This document shows positions 8,194 to 15,450 of a stretch of DNA of 35,947 nucleotides, piece after piece. The notes under the pieces are model-generated. The model was not told where the DNA came from. It did not search any database and saw nothing but the letters and a program-made list of their open reading frames with translations. Position 1 is the first letter of the stretch. Each line of letters starts with the position of its first letter. Origin of the DNA: Sphaerochaeta sp. UBA5849 (GTDB taxonomy: Bacteria; Spirochaetota; Spirochaetia; Sphaerochaetales; Sphaerochaetaceae); assembly GCA_002432715.1 (NCBI GenBank), contig DJGJ01000040.1, positions 1-35,947 on the forward strand. The letters run 5' to 3'. Made by a program: the position numbers and the translations under genes.

Positions 8194-9105
8194 TCACCCC
8201 AAATCCTGCACCCGGAACACCCGGTTGTAGAAGAAAACCACCAAGATCATCATGAGCATCCACAAAGTCGTCACGGCTGCCCCTGACCCAAGATTCATCG
8301 ATACAAACGCCTCTCGGTAGCTGAGCACCGCGAGGGTGGTGGTGGCGTTGTTCGGACCTCCTCCGGTCATGGTCCAAAAGAGCGGGAACTGCTTGAAGTT
8401 CTCGATGATCGCCATGGAGATGCTCACCTTGATCACCGGGCTGAGATAGGGCAACGTAACTGAAAGGAAGCGCCTGAACTTGCCCGCCCCATCGATCATG
8501 GCCGCTTCGTTAATCTCCTGCGGCACATTCTGAAGACCTGCCAACAAAAGCAGGGACATGAGCGGAATCTGCTTCCATAGTGCTGCAATCCCCACCCCGG
8601 CAAGAGCGGTCCGAGGATTATTGAGCATGGCAAAGTCCTGCACCTTGCCAAGGGAGACAAGATTCACCAAGTATTTGACAAACCCATACTGAGGTTGAAA
8701 AAGCCACATCCAGATGAGGGCTGAGATGACGGTGGGCACCACCCAGGGAGTCATCATGATGCTCCTGAGCAATCGGGCACCCTTGATTTCTGTATTCAGA
8801 ATCAAGGACAGCAGGAGCGAAAGCAGAAACTGCAGCACCACCACCCCCAGCACAAAGCTGAAGGTATGAATGCTCGCCATGGGAAAGGCATCAGTCTTCG
8901 CAAGGTACAGATAGTTTGCAAAGTTATTCCAAACGCCGGGTTTCCCGCTGATGATGTTGCGCACCCCATAGTCCTGGAAACTTTTGATCACGGAATCCAC
9001 AATGGGAACAATAATGAACAACACCGTCATCAGCAGGGCCGGGGCATCGAGGATGAACGAGAAAAGAAGATCAGATCTCGTTCGTTTCAAGGTTCTGCTT
9101 TTCAT
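8194..9105 (-). CDS. Carbohydrate ABC transporter permease (MalF type)
   Basis: Inner-membrane permease partner of the downstream MalG-type protein, 303 residues with six predicted membrane segments. Recognisable parts are APALLMTVLFIIVPIVDSVIKSF (first segment) and the EAA loop EINEAAMIDGAGKFRRFLSVTLPYLSP. The start at 9105 (MKSRTLKRTR) was chosen because a GGAG site lies just upstream and the longer frame would run back through the intercistronic hairpin at 9117-9144. It is placed between the binding-protein gene and the second permease gene. Substrate unknown; see the sulfatase of the same operon. Confidence 0.9.
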   Translation of the reverse strand: MKSRTLKRTRSDLLFSFILDAPALLMTVLFIIVPIVDSVIKSFQDYGVRNIISGKPGVWNNFANYLYLAKTDAFPMASIHTFSFVLGVVVLQFLLSLLLSLILNTEIKGARLLRSIMMTPWVVPTVISALIWMWLFQPQYGFVKYLVNLVSLGKVQDFAMLNNPRTALAGVGIAALWKQIPLMSLLLLAGLQNVPQEINEAAMIDGAGKFRRFLSVTLPYLSPVIKVSISMAIIENFKQFPLFWTMTGGGPNNATTTLAVLSYREAFVSMNLGSGAAVTTLWMLMMILVVFFYNRVFRVQDLG

Positions 9106-9116
9106 ACCACTCCTAT

Positions 9117-9144
9117 CAAGGGAGTCGGTTTTCCGACTCCCTTG
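9117..9144 (-). promoter_or_regulatory. Perfect intercistronic hairpin after the binding-protein gene
   Basis: Perfect 12-bp inverted repeat with a TTTT loop: CAAGGGAGTCGG at 9117-9128 and CCGACTCCCTTG at 9133-9144. It begins 11 bases after the binding-protein stop codon and ends 11 bases before the permease start. There is no T-run on the 3' side of the minus-strand transcript. It is best read as an mRNA 3'-stabilising or attenuating element that favours binding-protein expression over permeases. Confidence 0.85.
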
Positions 9145-9155
9145 AACCATGTTTC

Positions 9156-10436
9156 TTATTGGGAAATCTTTACACTTGCCGTGTTTTTGAACTTTTCTAT
9201 AGCCGAAGCTACATCCTGCTTTCCTACCGTTACCGCTTGGGCGAGGGAGCACAACTCAAGGTTGAGGTCGCTGATCCTAGGGATGAAGGACTGCACCTGC
9301 ACCCTGCCGGCGGCAGCGGAAGCACCCTTGAGAATACCGTTGTTCACCACGCTCTCCATATTCGCCATCGACTTCTTGGCAGGGTATGCAGGGGTGAGAT
9401 CGCGCAGGTAGGAGCTGAGGGTCTGTTCACTGATCACAAACTCGACAAATTTCGAAAGAGCAGCTTTTCTGGCATCACCGTTGTCAACAAGGATGAAGCA
9501 GTGGGCCTGCAGCAGACTGGCACCTGATCCGCTTCCACCCTTCAAAGGCTCGGCAGAGGCAGTGAAGTTGATCGCATCAGGATTAATCGACTTCACCCCG
9601 TTGAAACCCCAGCTCTGATCGTAATACATGGCAAGCTGGCCGAGGGCGAAGAGATTTCTGAGATCCTTCAGTTTTGCATTCTGTGGATTGTAACCCAGCT
9701 GGTCGAGCTTCTGCACCATGGCAAAGGCATCCTTGAAGCCTTGGTTGTCCACAGCAAGGGCTCCCTGTGCATCAAGCACCCGACCACCGAAATTGAAGAT
9801 CATGGCCGTAAGGGAAGCCCCCGATACCGGCACCGAAGCTGTCGTCTGGCCGAATGCATAGACCTTGTTTCCCTTGGCATCCTTCAGTTGGGAGAGCTTC
9901 TGGGCATAGGCGAGCATCTCATCATACGTCTTGGGCGGCTTGTTCGGGTCAAGACCAGCCTGGGTGAACAGGTTCTTGTTGTAATACAGCACATACGGGG
10001 AGACATAGAGCGGAATACCGTACGGCTTGCCTTCCACCTCGAAGGACTTCAATACATCAGGATAGAAGTCATCGACGAATGCCGGGGAGAGAATGTCCCT
10101 CACGGGGGCGGCCAAGCCGGCATCGACAAGACCTGGAACCCAGTCAATCTCACCGAAGATGACATCAACCTTGTTGCCGCCGCCGGCCATATTCACCACC
10201 TGGTTGACAATCTCCCCATAGGGGGCGGTCACCCATTCTATGGTGATATCGGGATTTGCAGCCTCAAAATCCACTTTCACCTGCTTCCAAAACGGTTCAT
10301 ACCCACTTTCCAGCAAAGCATAGTTTGCCACCTTGAGGGTCACCGGACCGGACGGGGCGGCCTCGGTCTTTCCTGCAGCGAATACCGATGCAGACACCAT
10401 AGCAAGCACCAACAGAACCACTACAATTTTTTTCAT
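9156..10436 (-). CDS. Sugar ABC transporter periplasmic binding protein
   Basis: Family 1 extracellular solute-binding protein of 426 residues. The signal peptide MKKIVVVLLVLAMVSASVFAAG has a signal-peptidase-I-type end with no lipobox Cys. Family features are VKVDFEAANPDITIEWVTAPYGE, the early KVDVIFGEIDWVPGLVDAG block, and KPYGIPLYVSPYVLYYNKNLF, where aromatic residues line the sugar cleft. It follows the LacI-type gene by 26 bases with GGAG 9 bases before the ATG, and is separated from the MalF-type gene by a strong hairpin. It delivers the solute to the 8194/7333 permeases. The solute is not identified. The operon's sulfatase suggests a sulfated saccharide. Confidence 0.92.
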   Translation of the reverse strand: MKKIVVVLLVLAMVSASVFAAGKTEAAPSGPVTLKVANYALLESGYEPFWKQVKVDFEAANPDITIEWVTAPYGEIVNQVVNMAGGGNKVDVIFGEIDWVPGLVDAGLAAPVRDILSPAFVDDFYPDVLKSFEVEGKPYGIPLYVSPYVLYYNKNLFTQAGLDPNKPPKTYDEMLAYAQKLSQLKDAKGNKVYAFGQTTASVPVSGASLTAMIFNFGGRVLDAQGALAVDNQGFKDAFAMVQKLDQLGYNPQNAKLKDLRNLFALGQLAMYYDQSWGFNGVKSINPDAINFTASAEPLKGGSGSGASLLQAHCFILVDNGDARKAALSKFVEFVISEQTLSSYLRDLTPAYPAKKSMANMESVVNNGILKGASAAAGRVQVQSFIPRISDLNLELCSLAQAVTVGKQDVASAIEKFKNTASVKISQ

Positions 10437-10462
10437 CTTCCCAAACTCCTTTTTTCAGCCAT

Positions 10463-11482
10463 TTATACGCTCTCGCGCATAACCACTTTCGTATCCAAAT
10501 AGACCTCCAACCGTTTTTCAAAAGAAGAGCGGTTGTCGATGAGACTCATCATCATTTGCATCACACACCGGGCAATTTCCTGCTGGTCAATCTCCACCGA
10601 AGTAAGCGTCGGAGAAGAAAATCGACAGAGCCGGGTATTGTCAAAGCCGATGACGGAGATGTCCTGTGGAACGTTGAACCCCATCCTCTGGCATGCCTGC
10701 ATTCCCACCAAGGCAATCGGGTCATTCCGCCCGAAGATTCCGTCAGGCCGAAAGCCCGAGGCAAGCAGATCAATGATTTTGGCACTCAACTCATCCTCGG
10801 TGCTACAGCCGCTGAGAACCACAGGTTCCAGTTGATAGACATTGCATTGGTCGGTGAAGCCCTTCAAGCGCCAGTCATCCATGCTTGACCAATTGCCGGA
10901 AGTGCTGACACGGTCAAGAAACAACAACCTGCGCCTGCCTCTCTCATACAATGTCCGTACAACACGACGGGCCCCCTCATACAGGCCCGTGTTGATCAGG
11001 CCGTACACACCGGTTATGGAGCTGTAATCTCGAATCTCCAAGAGTACGATGGGAATATCGGCATCGATGAGACGCTGAATATTGTGCAGGGGAAATGATG
11101 CAGAACCGATGACGATGCCGTCAAAGAACTTGGAATAGATGCGATTGACGAAATCCTCATCCTGATGATCGGCACACAAGGTGATGAAGTAGTCCTCTTT
11201 GTAGGCGAGACTGTCTATTTCACTGATAAGCTTGCCGAAGTACTCACCCTTTATATCATCAGCAACAAAGAGTATATGGTTCGATTTTTTCCCCTTGAGG
11301 GCACGGGCCATGGAATTGGGGCGGTAGTTGAGCCGGGCGATCGCCTCCTCCACCTTCTTGCGCTTCTCTTCCTTGACATATCGATTGCCGTTGATGACAT
11401 AGGAGACGATTGTCTCCGTAACTCCGGCCTCGATTGCAATGTCCTTGCGCGTAATGGTTCGAAGGATTTTTTTCTGTTCCAT
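10463..11482 (-). CDS. LacI-family transcriptional regulator
   Basis: Predicted repressor of its own operon. The N-terminal helix-turn-helix (TITRKDIAIEAGVTETIVSYVINGN, about residues 10-34) and the hinge region RLNYRPNSMARALKGKKS are standard LacI. The rest is the sugar-binding sensor (HILFVADDI, later DISVIGFDNTRLCRFSSPTLTSVEID). The start at 11482 (MEQKK) aligns with the family. A GTG 24 bases upstream would put the operator palindrome inside the coding sequence. It is the first gene of the LacI/binding protein/MalF/MalG/sulfatase operon, and is divergent from the NahK-like kinase gene with a shared 93-base control region. Autoregulation and control of the kinase are inferred from the palindrome at 11500-11513. 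Confidence 0.92.
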   Translation of the reverse strand: MEQKKILRTITRKDIAIEAGVTETIVSYVINGNRYVKEEKRKKVEEAIARLNYRPNSMARALKGKKSNHILFVADDIKGEYFGKLISEIDSLAYKEDYFITLCADHQDEDFVNRIYSKFFDGIVIGSASFPLHNIQRLIDADIPIVLLEIRDYSSITGVYGLINTGLYEGARRVVRTLYERGRRRLLFLDRVSTSGNWSSMDDWRLKGFTDQCNVYQLEPVVLSGCSTEDELSAKIIDLLASGFRPDGIFGRNDPIALVGMQACQRMGFNVPQDISVIGFDNTRLCRFSSPTLTSVEIDQQEIARCVMQMMMSLIDNRSSFEKRLEVYLDTKVVMRESV

Positions 11483-11499
11483 GTCTGATTCCACCGATA

Positions 11500-11513
11500 T
11501 ACACACCTGTGTA
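11500..11513. promoter_or_regulatory. Palindromic operator candidate in divergent promoter region
   Basis: TACACA-CC-TGTGTA, a perfect palindrome apart from the central two bases. It lies between the LacI-type gene (start 11482) and the kinase gene (start 11576). It falls at the predicted transcription start of the LacI-type gene and directly upstream of the -35 of the kinase promoter, so one bound dimer could affect both directions. Confidence 0.6.
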
Positions 11514-11515
11514 CA

Positions 11516-11544
11516 TTGCTAGATTAGACCAGGTATGCTATTCT
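11516..11544 (+). promoter_or_regulatory. Predicted promoter of the NahK-like kinase gene
   Basis: TTGCTA (11516-11521), a 17-base spacer, then TATTCT (11539-11544). Each hexamer matches the sigma-70 consensus at four of six positions. The kinase ATG is 32 bases downstream with GGAGG in between. Confidence 0.5.
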
Positions 11545-11549
11545 GTCAA
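11521..11549 (-). promoter_or_regulatory. Predicted promoter of the LacI-ABC-sulfatase operon
   Basis: On the minus strand, TTGACA (11544-11549, perfect -35), a 17-base spacer, then TAATCT (11521-11526). It overlaps the divergent kinase promoter almost completely. The palindrome at 11500-11513 lies at about +1 to +14, a classical repressor position. Confidence 0.65.
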
Positions 11550-11575
11550 GGAAAATTGTTGGAGGCAGAGCACCC

Positions 11576-12658
11576 ATGCAGGACATCGCAGACATCATAG
11601 GCCTGTTCGCCATTGAAGGCGAACTGCAGAAAATAAAAGCAAACAAGGAAGGGCATATCAACAGCACCTTCATCTCCACATTTGTACACGAGGGAAAACA
11701 ATACAAGTATACCCATCAGAAGCTCAACGATAGTGTATTCACCCGGCCCGAGGAGGTTATGGACAACATCCAGAAGGTGACCAGCCACATCCAGGGCAAG
11801 ATTGCACACCTTACCGACAAGGACAAACGGTGCCTGAAGCTCGTACAAACCAAGCAGCATCAGTGGTATGCGTATGACTATGAGGGCAACCTCTGGAGAA
11901 CCTACCGCTTCATCGACGAGGTGAACACCTACCCCTTCCTCGACGACCAGCACCTTGCCTACCGTTTCGGAGAGGCTGTAGGAACCTTCCAGCACCACCT
12001 CTGTGATTTTCCCGCCGACAAGCTGCATACAACGATTGCAAAGTTCCACCACATGGGAAGTCGCTACAACCAGCTCAGGCAGGCCATCGAGAATGACAAA
12101 GCGAAAAGACTTCAGTCGGTGCAGGCTGAACTGCAGTTCTTCCTCGAGAATGAAGAGCGCGGCATGACTCTTACCACTGCCCTGGAAGAGGGGCGGGTGC
12201 CGCTTCGGGTGACCCACAATGATACGAAAATCAGCAACATCCTCTTCGACCGGACAACCGGTGAAGGAGTGTGTGTGATCGACCTCGATACCGTGATGAG
12301 CGGAACCATCCTCTTCGATACCGGCGACATGCTCAGAACCGGAAGCATCACTGCCGGTGAGGACGAGCAGGACCTGAGCAAGGTAGGATGCGATGAGAAC
12401 CTCTTCATCCAGATGGTCAAGGGCTACCGATCTGTAGCCGACAACTTCCTGACGGACACCGAACGACAGCTCATCGCAGAATCAGGAAGAGCAACCACCC
12501 AGATCATGGGGGTACGCTTCCTCACCGACTATTTGAACGGCGATGTCTATTACCACATCGAGCGGCCGAGCCACAACCTCGACCGGGCAAGGACCCAGAT
12601 CGCCCTGATGCAGGACATGGACCGCAAGTGGGAAAGCATTACGGGTTCTCTTTCGTAG
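11576..12658 (+). CDS. nahK: NahK-like N-acetylhexosamine 1-kinase (APH-fold)
   Basis: Predicted anomeric sugar kinase that phosphorylates N-acetylhexosamine at C1 using ATP. It has 360 residues, nearly the same length as bifidobacterial NahK (lnpB), and the recalled C-terminal pattern matches closely. RVTHNDTKISNILFD (His214-Asn215-Asp216) is the Brenner-type catalytic loop. VIDLDTV (Asp236, Asp238) is the metal-binding motif. These are followed by LFDTGDMLR, EDEQDLSKV, GVRFLTDYLNGDVYY and a C-terminal RTQIALMQDM helix. An N-terminal GHINSTFIS segment corresponds to the nucleotide loop. GGAGG lies 9 bases before the ATG. No galacto/lacto-N-biose phosphorylase is nearby, so the sugar may come from another route. 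Its promoter faces the LacI-ABC-sulfatase operon. Its 3' end overlaps the convergent AraC-type gene by 20 bases. Other APH-fold kinases are possible but less likely. Confidence 0.8.
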   Translation: MQDIADIIGLFAIEGELQKIKANKEGHINSTFISTFVHEGKQYKYTHQKLNDSVFTRPEEVMDNIQKVTSHIQGKIAHLTDKDKRCLKLVQTKQHQWYAYDYEGNLWRTYRFIDEVNTYPFLDDQHLAYRFGEAVGTFQHHLCDFPADKLHTTIAKFHHMGSRYNQLRQAIENDKAKRLQSVQAELQFFLENEERGMTLTTALEEGRVPLRVTHNDTKISNILFDRTTGEGVCVIDLDTVMSGTILFDTGDMLRTGSITAGEDEQDLSKVGCDENLFIQMVKGYRSVADNFLTDTERQLIAESGRATTQIMGVRFLTDYLNGDVYYHIERPSHNLDRARTQIALMQDMDRKWESITGSLS

Positions 12659-13532
12659 GGGATGCGGCAAGAGAGTGCAATTGCTTGCGGAATTCGGTTG
12701 GAGAGAGGTGATGGAACTCCTTGAACGCTTTGGAGAACGCCAGTTCATCCTCGAATCCCACCTGATGGGCCACCTGCGATACATACAGGTACTTTGAGAG
12801 AAGCAAGCTTGATGCATGCTCCATGCGCAGGGCATTGAGGAACTGCTTCGGAGACACCTTGTACACCTCCTTGAAACAGGCATACAGGTAATTGCGGCTC
12901 ACCCCGAACTGCTCGGCAAGCTCTTGGATCTTAATCTGTTCACTGAAGTGTTCCATGATGAAGTGATAGGCTTTGCGGGCATATTGGGCGCATTGCAGAT
13001 TGCTCAGACCCTCAAGCGTGCCCTGTGCCTGATAGTCTTCGATCAGATGGGAGATGAAGTGGAAAAAACAGCCGTTTCGACGCAGTTCATTGGTAAATGT
13101 GAGGTGATACGTCTCGATCATGCCCTCAATGTCCTGCAACAACTGCTGCTCATTGAGTACCGAACGCACAGGATGCTCCCTGGAAAAGCCTGCCATGGCC
13201 ATGCTTTCCTCGCTCATGAGCCCGGAAAAACCCACCCACATGTAGTGCCAGGGATCGTCCTTGTCGGCAGTATACTGCGCCTTGACTCCGGCAGGAATCA
13301 GGAAGGCTTGATTACTCTGGAGATGATACTCCCTTCCTTCCATTTTCAGCACGCCTTTTCCAGAGCGGATGATATGGATGAAGCTGGTATCACGAATCTC
13401 AGGCCCATTGTTGTGCAGCGGCGAACACTGTTGGATGCCGCAATACGAGAGGGCAAGATCAATTGCAGATTTCCTGACCCCGTCCAATCCTACAAATCGG
13501 GCTGCCTTGATCAACAACTCTTCTTCAGCCAT
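12639..13532 (-). CDS. AraC-family regulator, MsmR/RafR-like
   Basis: Predicted activator of the alpha-galactoside operon. The N-terminal cupin part has the pattern typical of MsmR/RafR-type regulators: YCGIQQCSPLHNNGPEIRDTS, then GKGVLKMEGREYHL and PWHYMWVGFSG. The C-terminal double helix-turn-helix spans about residues 190-290 (IKIQELAEQFGVSRNYLYACFKE, then VSQVAHQVGFEDELAFSKAFKEF). It has 297 residues. AGGAG at 13540-13544 precedes the ATG by 7 bases. It is in the same direction as the GH4/ABC genes upstream but separated from them by the nested group II introns, whose 3' boundary lies only 23 bases before the start codon. Its expression therefore probably depends on read-through or splicing of the introns. 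Its 3' end overlaps the kinase gene. Confidence 0.9.
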   Translation of the reverse strand: MAEEELLIKAARFVGLDGVRKSAIDLALSYCGIQQCSPLHNNGPEIRDTSFIHIIRSGKGVLKMEGREYHLQSNQAFLIPAGVKAQYTADKDDPWHYMWVGFSGLMSEESMAMAGFSREHPVRSVLNEQQLLQDIEGMIETYHLTFTNELRRNGCFFHFISHLIEDYQAQGTLEGLSNLQCAQYARKAYHFIMEHFSEQIKIQELAEQFGVSRNYLYACFKEVYKVSPKQFLNALRMEHASSLLLSKYLYVSQVAHQVGFEDELAFSKAFKEFHHLSPTEFRKQLHSLAASPTKENP

Positions 13533-13555
13533 GGCACAACTCCTGCCCTCCAGTA

Positions 13556-13592
13556 ATCGAGTAGGCGGGGGCCGCTAGGCCCCAACCTCTCA
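13556..13592 (-). ncRNA. Displaced J5/6 and domain VI of the outer intron
   Basis: Starting at 13592 on the minus strand, TGAGAGG is followed by a GC-rich hairpin (GGGGCC-TAGC-GGCCCC) and CGCCTACTCGAT. This is the expected continuation of the domain V that ends at 15416. The branch-point A would be in CCTACTCGAT, 7 bases from the 3' end. On its own this 37-base piece has no other explanation. Confidence 0.85.
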
Positions 13593-13632
13593 GTCGAGTA
13601 GCCAAGGGGAGTTTCACCCCAAGGCTCTCACA
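13593..13632 (-). ncRNA. J5/6 and domain VI of the inner intron
   Basis: TGTGAGAGCC, then a stem with GGGG/CCCC around TGAAACT, then GGCTACTCGAC ending at 13593. The bulged A in GGCTACTCGAC is the predicted lariat branch point. Confidence 0.8.
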
Positions 13633-13666
13633 GAACCGTACGTGAATCTCTCGATTCATACGGCTC
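13633..13666 (-). ncRNA. Domain V of the inner group II intron
   Basis: A 34-base hairpin: GAGCCGTAT and GAATC on the 5' side, a GAGA tetraloop, then GATTC, the two-base AC bulge and GTACGGTTC. The AGC catalytic triad lies at the base. This is the catalytic core signature of group II introns. Its first nine bases are also the last codons of the RT gene. Confidence 0.93.
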
Positions 13667-14906
13667 TTATCGACAAACCACAATGCCTCCAATGTGCAAA
13701 GAGATTAGGAGTCCTTCTTTGGACTTCTTCCAACCATATTCTTGCACGCATAGGACGGCCATGGAATCTTTTGAACTTGCATATTGCCCATCTCACAAGT
13801 CTCCTCTGAATCACCCTCAGCGTATTTTTCAAGGCTGAGTTGTTGTAGCGGCCGAAGTAGTTCATCCACCCTGCAACAATGGGATTGATTGTTTCTGCTA
13901 TCATCTCAATCTTGCTTCCTGTCCGTTTGTGAATCTCAAGAGCCTTTATCTTGTCCTTGAGGCTCTGGCAGGATGCCTTGCTCACTGCCGGTAGGAAGTT
14001 GACCTGCACTCTGCCAATCCTGTCCTTCAGAACTCTACCCCTGTAAGTATAACCAAGAAAGTCAAATTCCGTGTTTCCAAAGCCGCCTTTGCGGTCTTTG
14101 TCCTTACAGTAGACTAGCTTGGTCTTCACTGGATGGAGCTCCAACTTGCATGCGGTCAGTCTCTCCCCAATCGCCTTGAGAATGAACCTTGCTTGCTTTT
14201 CAGACTTGCAGTGTACAACCGTATCATCAGCATATCGCTCAAAAGGACAGTACGGATGTTCCCTTTCCATCCACATGTCAAACGCATAGTGCATGAAGAG
14301 GTTGGACAGTATTGGACTTACAACCCCACCCTGTGGTGTCCCGGAAATCCTTGGAATCAAGGTTCCGTCAACATCCTTGAATGGTGTCTTCAGCCATCTG
14401 TCTATGTACAGGACAATCCAAGACTCTTTGATGTGCCACTCCACTGCCTTCATGAGAAGCGCGTGATCTATGTTGTCAAAGAGCCCCTTGATGTCCAGAT
14501 CAATGACATAGTCATACCGCCAGCATCTTTCCCTTGCCTTCCCAACCGCATCAAGTGCCGACTTGTTCGGTCTGTATCCATAGGAGTCTTCATGAAAGAG
14601 TGGGTCCAGGATGGGTTCCACCATTAGCTTGACCACCATCTGTGCGATACGGTCTTCTACGGTAGGTATCCCCAGTTTCCTTGTTCCTCCACTCTTCTTG
14701 GGTATTTCCACCGCCTTCACAGGCTTTGGGAAATAACTTCCCGAGCTCATTCTGTTCCATACCTTGTAGAGGTTCCCTTTCAGGTTCTTCTCATACATGG
14801 CCATGGAGATTCCATCGACACCAGCACTCCCACCGTTCGCTTTCACCTTTTTATAGGCTTCGACAAACAGCATTTTGCTGATGACATACTGTTTGCTCCT
14901 TTCCAT
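13656..14906 (-). CDS. ltrA: Group II intron reverse transcriptase/maturase (inner intron)
   Basis: Intron-encoded protein of 416 residues that supports splicing and retrotransposition of the inner intron. RT blocks in order: NGGSAGVDGISM, KSGGTRKLGIPTVEDRIAQ, YVIDLDIKGLFDNIDH, GTPQGGVVSPILSNLFMHY, the catalytic FERYADDTVVH, KLELHPVKTKLVY and FDFLGYTYRG. The C-terminal maturase/thumb region has INPIVAGWMNYFGRYNNSAL. No HNH endonuclease domain follows. The FERYADD and LELHP-KTK patterns resemble bacterial class D/E proteins; the exact class needs a tree. AGGAGGAG precedes the ATG by 5 bases. The last residues (IRAV, then TGA) are read from domain V sequence. The RT appears intact, so the element may be active. 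Confidence 0.93.
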   Translation of the reverse strand: MERSKQYVISKMLFVEAYKKVKANGGSAGVDGISMAMYEKNLKGNLYKVWNRMSSGSYFPKPVKAVEIPKKSGGTRKLGIPTVEDRIAQMVVKLMVEPILDPLFHEDSYGYRPNKSALDAVGKARERCWRYDYVIDLDIKGLFDNIDHALLMKAVEWHIKESWIVLYIDRWLKTPFKDVDGTLIPRISGTPQGGVVSPILSNLFMHYAFDMWMEREHPYCPFERYADDTVVHCKSEKQARFILKAIGERLTACKLELHPVKTKLVYCKDKDRKGGFGNTEFDFLGYTYRGRVLKDRIGRVQVNFLPAVSKASCQSLKDKIKALEIHKRTGSKIEMIAETINPIVAGWMNYFGRYNNSALKNTLRVIQRRLVRWAICKFKRFHGRPMRARIWLEEVQRRTPNLFAHWRHCGLSIRAV

Positions 14907-15415
14907 TTGCTCCTCCTGTTTCCAGTTGACTCATGGCTGAGCCTTGTCGATGACAACCCTTCGCTCCACCCCCATTACAGAAGTTTCTTCGCTACTACGA
15001 TTGTCTCCGCCCCTATGAAATTCATCTCTACTTTCAGCCTTGCCTTTCTGAGGCTTGTACCTTTTCGATTCCCATCATTCCATAGGTTCATGCGTCCCAT
15101 AGCAAAGCCTGCTGCATGCTCGCGCCCTCTTAATGCCGGGTGCCGGTCAGACCACTCCAGAACTGCTTCTGACCTATCTCCCAGACGCGTGGTGAATGTC
15201 TGGTTCTGACACCGCTTTACGTTGACGACACTTCATCAAGGGTTCACTTTCGTTCGCCTTCATGCAACCTACATGACTGGTTCTTCCAGCCTTTTTTCCT
15301 GTCGTTCACCACCAAGGTCATTGGACCTCAGCAGCACAGGTTTGTTTGACAGACCCGTTCTGTCGTTCCTGTCGAGGGGCCCTCCCTCATCTTCGCTACA
15401 GTTAGCGCATCACAC
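14907..15415 (-). ncRNA. Domains I-III (and start of IV) RNA of the inner intron
   Basis: A 509-base stretch without a real gene, at the 5' end of the inner intron. It begins GTGTGATGCGC. A hairpin at 15181-15203 (stem CCAGAC/GTCTGG) shows an 11-base loop with CACCAC (15189-15194), the predicted EBS1, complementary to GTGGTG just upstream of the intron (15416-15421). Short conserved purine-rich segments such as GTAGTAGCGAAG near 14990-15005 fit domain III. An EBS2 could not be assigned. Confidence 0.75.
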
Positions 15416-15450
15416 CACCACCGTACGTGCCGTTCGGCATACGGCGGTTC
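15416..15450 (-). ncRNA. Domain V of the outer (IIC-like) intron, up to the insertion
   Basis: A hairpin with 5' strand GAACCGCCGTATGCC, a GAAC loop, then GGCACG and TACGGTGGT. The CGC catalytic triad and short distal stem match group IIC domain V. The final G at 15416 is the last base before the inner intron starts. Its first bases form the stop codon of the RT gene (15449-15451). Confidence 0.9.

Larger units (their letters stand above)
13593..15415 (-). mobile_element. Inner group II intron nested in the outer intron
   Basis: A 1,823-base intron starting GTGTG (15415-15411, matching GUGYG) and ending CTACTCGAC (13593, AY). It carries domains I-III, an RT ORF in domain IV, domain V (13633-13666, AGC triad, GAGA loop) and domain VI with a bulged A about 7 bases from the 3' end. 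It is inserted between domain V and domain VI of the outer intron. Joining its flanks gives GGTGGTG-TGAGAGG, the standard IIC sequence after domain V. A loop at 15187-15197 contains CACCAC, which pairs with the last six bases of the 5' flank. Confidence 0.9.

Noticed and set aside
15422..15433. An IBS2 for the inner intron with a matching EBS2
   Set aside because: Only 4-base complementarities (GCAC/GTGC) were found in domain I, too short to claim.
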